Shown here piece by piece: positions 16,241-19,190 of a DNA stretch of 19,190 bases (within the stretch, counting starts at the first letter, position 1; every line of letters starts with the position of its first letter). Origin of the DNA: Theodoxus fluviatilis (lineage: Eukaryota > Mollusca > Gastropoda > Cycloneritida > Neritidae); the NCBI GenBank assembly GCA_034096865.1, contig JAWQFJ010016874.1:2501-21690 (forward strand). The letters are read 5' to 3'. Under the pieces are notes generated by a model, which worked only from the letters and a program-made list of their open reading frames with translations, ran no database searches and had not been told where the DNA came from. The position numbers and the translations under genes were made by a program.

Positions 16241-17102
16241 GAGACCGCCTGTCGAAGTACAGAGGAGGAGGAGAGGATGGAGAGACCGCCTGTCCAAGTA
16301 CAGAGGAGGAGGAGAGGATGGAGAGACCGCCTGTCCAAGTACAGAGGAGGAGGAGAGGATGAAGAGACCGCCTGTCCAAGTACAGAGGAGGAGGAGAGGA
16401 TGGAGAGACCGCCTGTCCAAGTACAGAGGAGGAAGAGAGGATGGAGAGACCGCCTGTCCAAGTACAGAGGAGGAGGAGAGGATGGAGAGACCGCCTGTCC
16501 AAGTACAGAGGAGGAGGAGAGGATGGAGAGACCGCCTGTCCAAGTGCAGAGGAGGAGGAGAGGATGGAGAGACCACCTGTCCAAGTACAGAGGAGGAGAG
16601 GATGGAGAGACCGCCTGTCCAAGTACAGAGGAGGAGGAGAGGATGGAGAGACCGCCTGTCCAAGTACAGAGAGGAGGAGAGGATGGAGAGACCACCTGTC
16701 CAAGTACAGAGGAGGAGGAGAGGATGGAGAGACCGCCTGTCCAAGTACAGAGGAGGAGGAGAGACCACCTGTCCAAGTACAGAGGAGGAGGAGAGGATGG
16801 AGAGACCACCTGTCCAAGTACAGAGGAGGAGGAGAGGGTGGAGAGACCACCTGTCCAAGTACAGAAGAGGAGGAGAGGATGGAGAGACCACCTGTCCAAG
16901 TACAGAGGAGGAGGAGAGGATGGAGGGACCGCCTGTCCAAGTACAGAGGAGGAGGAGAGGATGGAGAGACCGCCTGTCCAAGTACAGAGGAAGAGGAGAG
17001 GATGGAGAGACCGTCTGTCCAAGTACAGAGGAGGAGGAGAGGATGGAGAGACCGCCTGTCCAAGTACAGAGGAGGAGGAGAGGATGGAGAGACCGCCTGT
17101 CG
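16241..17102. repeat. 41-bp minisatellite inside Gypsy pol, 21 units plus a partial, open in all six frames
   Basis: The unit starts GAGACCGCCTGTCCAAGTAC and continues AGAGGAGGAGGAGAGGATGG plus A. There are 21 units between 16241 and 17088, then a 14-base partial unit. Eighteen units are 41 bp; three are shortened, to 38 (16569), 40 (16648) and 32 bp (16729). Neither strand has a stop in any frame, so the array yields six long open frames with a 41-residue peptide repeat (TEEEERMERPPVQVQ on plus, Leu/Ser/Pro/Trp-rich on minus). The two outer ends share the 14 bases GAGACCGCCTGTCG, with G where internal units have C. Variant GAGACCACC units cluster at 16569-16924. Confidence 0.97.
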
Positions 17103-17280
17103 CCCTTGGGAGCCCTGGAGCCACGCCTTCCTACCGAGCCACTCCCCGGATGAGCTCGCACGACTCCAACGTGAGGATTCCGTAATATCGCCTGTCATCC
17201 AGACGTGGCCACATCTTCCTCCCCACTCCGGCCTGTCCCATGAAGCCAAGAAGTTGACAGGAGTTGGAGTGCGTGAATGA
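17103..17280 (+). pseudogene. Start of Gypsy integrase region, truncated
   Basis: Frame 1 after the array reads SPDELARLQREDSVISPVI then TWPHLPPHSG, fitting the segment before the integrase zinc-binding domain (the 'lq..Q..D..i..v...w' pattern). It stops at TGA 17278-17280. No HHCC zinc-binding motif, DDE core or chromodomain follows. The rest of pol and the 3' LTR are absent or unrecognisable. Confidence 0.6.
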
Positions 17281-17600
17281 GTATGAATGTAGAAGGTGAA
17301 CATCTATGATGCACATTCGTTACTGCGTGAGTATTGGGTCAACGTCTATGACGTGCCAACAAAAGAAAAAACCAACAATCGTCTTGAAAGAAGATTCCTC
17401 TACACCACGTTAACTATTAATATGTATATCACCAGCTCCTGGCAGCCCCATATCCAGTAGTCTCCCCTCTTCCATGAGTGCATCGTCAGCTCCTCAACCT
17501 CCACTCGCCTATTGAAACCCTGTGTTTACATGAAGAGACAAATTATAAACTTTTTAAAAAATCGAAATGGAAACACGCCCTGGGGCATCAGGGTTTACAG
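17281..17600. other. Unique sequence, nothing recognised
   Basis: No coding frame, LTR-like end or repeat was recognised. A short A/T-rich stretch lies near 17548-17570. Confidence 0.5.
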
Positions 17601-18863
17601 TTAAGCATTCCACCACTGTGTGTCTGACACTAAGTCTGCACTCACACACTCCACCACTGTGTGTCTGACACTAAGTGTACACCCACACACTCCACCACTG
17701 TGTGTCTGACACTAAGTTACTAAGTCCACACTCACTCACTCCACCACTGTGTGTCTGACACTAAGTGTACACTCACACACTCCACCACTGTGTGTCTGAC
17801 ACTAAGTTACTAAGTCCACACTCACTCACTCCACCACTGTGTGACTGACACAAAGTCTACACCCACACACTCCACCACTGTGTGCCCGACACTAAGTCTA
17901 CACTCACACACTCCACCACTGTGTGACTGACACAAAGTCTGCACTCACACACTCCACCACTGTGTGACTGACACAAAGTCTACACCCACACACTTTACCA
18001 CTGTGTGACTGACACAAAGTCTACACTCACACACTCCACCACTGTGTGACTGACACAAAGTCTACACCCACACACTTCACCACTGTGTGACTGACACAAA
18101 GTCTACACTCACACACTCCACCACTGTGTGACTGACACAAAGTCTACACTCACACACTCCACCACTGTGTGACTGACACAAAGTCTACACTCACACACTC
18201 CACCACTGTGTGACTGACACAAAGTCTACACTCACACACTCCACCACTGTGTGTCTGACACTAAGTCTATACTCACACATTCCACCACTGTGTGTCTGAC
18301 ACAAACTCTACACTCACACACTCCACCACTGTGTGTCTGACACTAAGTCTACACTCACACACTCCACCACTGTGTGTCTGACACTAAGTCTACACTCACA
18401 CACTCCACCACTGTGTGTCTGACACTAAGTCTACACTCACACACTTCACCACGGTGTGTCTGACACTAAGTCTATACTCACACACTCCTCCACTGTGTGT
18501 CTGACATTAAGTCTACACTCACACACTCCACCACTGTGTGTCTGACACTAAGTCTACACTCACACACTCCACCACTGTGTGTCTGACACTATGTCTACAC
18601 TCACACACTCCACCACTGTGTGTCTGACACATACTCTACACTCACACACTCCACCACTGTGTGTCTGACACTAAGTCTACACTCACACACTCCACCACTG
18701 TGCATCTGACACTAAGTCTACACTCACACACTCCATCACTGTGCATCTGACACTAAGTCTACACTCACACACTCCACCACTGTGTGTCTGACACTAAGTC
18801 TACACTCACACACTCCACCACTGTGTGTCTGACACATAATCTACACTCACAATCTCCACCAAT
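17601..18863. repeat. Minisatellite, about 30 units of 41 bp
   Basis: The unit contains CCACCACTGTGTGTCTGACA followed by CTAAGTCTACACTCACACAC and one T. CCACCACT or a close variant recurs every 41 bp from 17610 to 18856, except two units of 49 bp starting at 17692 and 17782 that carry an extra 8 bases in GTTACTAAG. From 17831 to 18240 nearly all units share a linked pair of changes (GTGACTGACACAAAG in place of GTGTCTGACACTAAG). Each unit can form a small hairpin, CACACA/TGTGTG around CTCCACCAC. It is not coding. Confidence 0.97.
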
Positions 18864-19065
18864 CCAAAAGCAACACTTACATCCTGAGACATCAAACAGA
18901 AAAGTCAAACAAAACAGTAAGGTATTATAGTTGTTTATTCCTTTATCTGCAATTGAAACAAAATATCATCCACCATCAAGCGGCCTTGTGAACAGGGGAT
19001 AAAGGGTAAGGCGATTTGAATGCCAGACATGGGTGTGAAGTCACTACATAAATTCATGCCTTTAC
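18864..19065. other. Unique sequence, nothing recognised
   Basis: Mixed sequence after the minisatellite. It may be intron if the exon at 19066-19190 is real. Confidence 0.35.
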
Positions 19066-19190
19066 CTTTAGAGTTGTGTAAATCACATCCACGACTGATG
19101 ATAGTTTTCTACTCACAGTTTCATCCCACTTCATCAGACAGGCCACACACTTAATGTCAACACCAAGTCCCAAGACAGTGGCGTTGCCAT
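19066..19190 (-). CDS. Possible internal exon running off the right edge, function unknown
   Basis: On the minus strand one frame is open from the window edge for 41 codons: GNATVLGLGVDIKCVACLMK then WDETVSRKLSSVVDVIYTTL and Lys. It ends exactly at a good donor, AAG|GTAAAG, with the intron beginning at 19065. Past the donor the frame reads only four more codons to a stop. The balanced composition with alternating hydrophobic and charged residues looks like a helical protein segment. An alternative donor, ACT|GTGAGT, lies inside near 19115. I do not recognise the family. Such a short open frame can arise by chance. Confidence 0.3.

Larger units (their letters stand above)
13433..17280 (+). mobile_element. 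Decayed Ty3/Gypsy LTR retrotransposon, gag to start of integrase
   Basis: Domain order gag, protease, RT, RNase H, then the first part of integrase, as in Ty3/Gypsy elements. Lesions seen: frame change near 13675, TGA 13812, frame changes near 13915-13940 and 14030-14056, near 14745 and 14868, TAG 15534, frame change near 15590, TGA 15818, and the minisatellite at 16241-17102. The nucleocapsid zinc knuckle, the integrase catalytic core and both LTRs were not found. The copy is therefore inactive. The number of lesions compared with the well-kept RT sequence suggests moderate age, or errors at homopolymers. Confidence 0.88.

Noticed and set aside
16092..17303. Minus-strand open frames of 297-403 residues rich in Ser, Leu, Pro and Trp
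   Set aside because: They are translations of the reverse strand of the 41-bp array; the Gypsy pol phase runs on the plus strand on both sides.
13085..17600. Search for LTRs flanking the Gypsy relic
   Set aside because: No direct repeat starting TG and ending CA was recognised on the two sides; the LTRs are lost or too diverged to call by eye.

Overview
This is a repeat-rich stretch of an animal (metazoan) nuclear genome. The evidence is a CR1/L2-type LINE reverse transcriptase, a Ty3/Gypsy gag-pol relic, an animal Mutator-like transposase with an apparent spliceosomal intron, AATAAA polyadenylation signals, long minisatellites and dinucleotide tracts. A marine invertebrate, possibly a mollusc or another lophotrochozoan, fits this mixture. 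That is an inference and the species cannot be read from the sequence. No rRNA, tRNA, CRISPR array or prokaryotic operon was seen.

Layout: 1-177 is an AAY/GAY trinucleotide tract. 301-1980 is a minisatellite of 42 units of 40 bp. 2104-2703 is a degenerate GAAT-type satellite. 2778-5020 is a 5'-truncated LINE on the minus strand, with an intact RT core and two frameshifts upstream of it. 5021-5200 holds an unidentified segment with a strong hairpin. 5419-5805 is a minus-strand coding relic of unknown family. 6340-10095 is a plus-strand gene or gene relic: an acidic disordered N-terminus, a 1.1-kb purine-rich Glu/Lys/Gln/Asp tract, a second acidic region and a C-terminal RRM. It carries one stop and two compensating frameshifts around the tract, plus lesions just before the RRM. 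10268-10478 is an alternating TG/CG tract next to a GA tract. 11439-13080 is a minus-strand Mutator-like transposase gene with candidate intron, CCAAT boxes and polyadenylation signal, ending soon after its GDGD motif. 13433-17280 is a decayed Gypsy gag-pol. Between its RNase H and the start of integrase sits a 41-bp minisatellite that is open in all six frames. 17601-18863 is a third minisatellite, also of 41 bp. 19066-19190 may be a minus-strand exon running off the window.

Nothing suggests that the genes work together. The window reads as layers of transposons and tandem-array expansions around one possible host gene (6340-10095) and perhaps a host exon at the right edge. The two most interesting items are the minisatellite set into Gypsy pol, whose two boundaries share a 14-bp sequence and the same codon phase, and the acidic/RRM gene.
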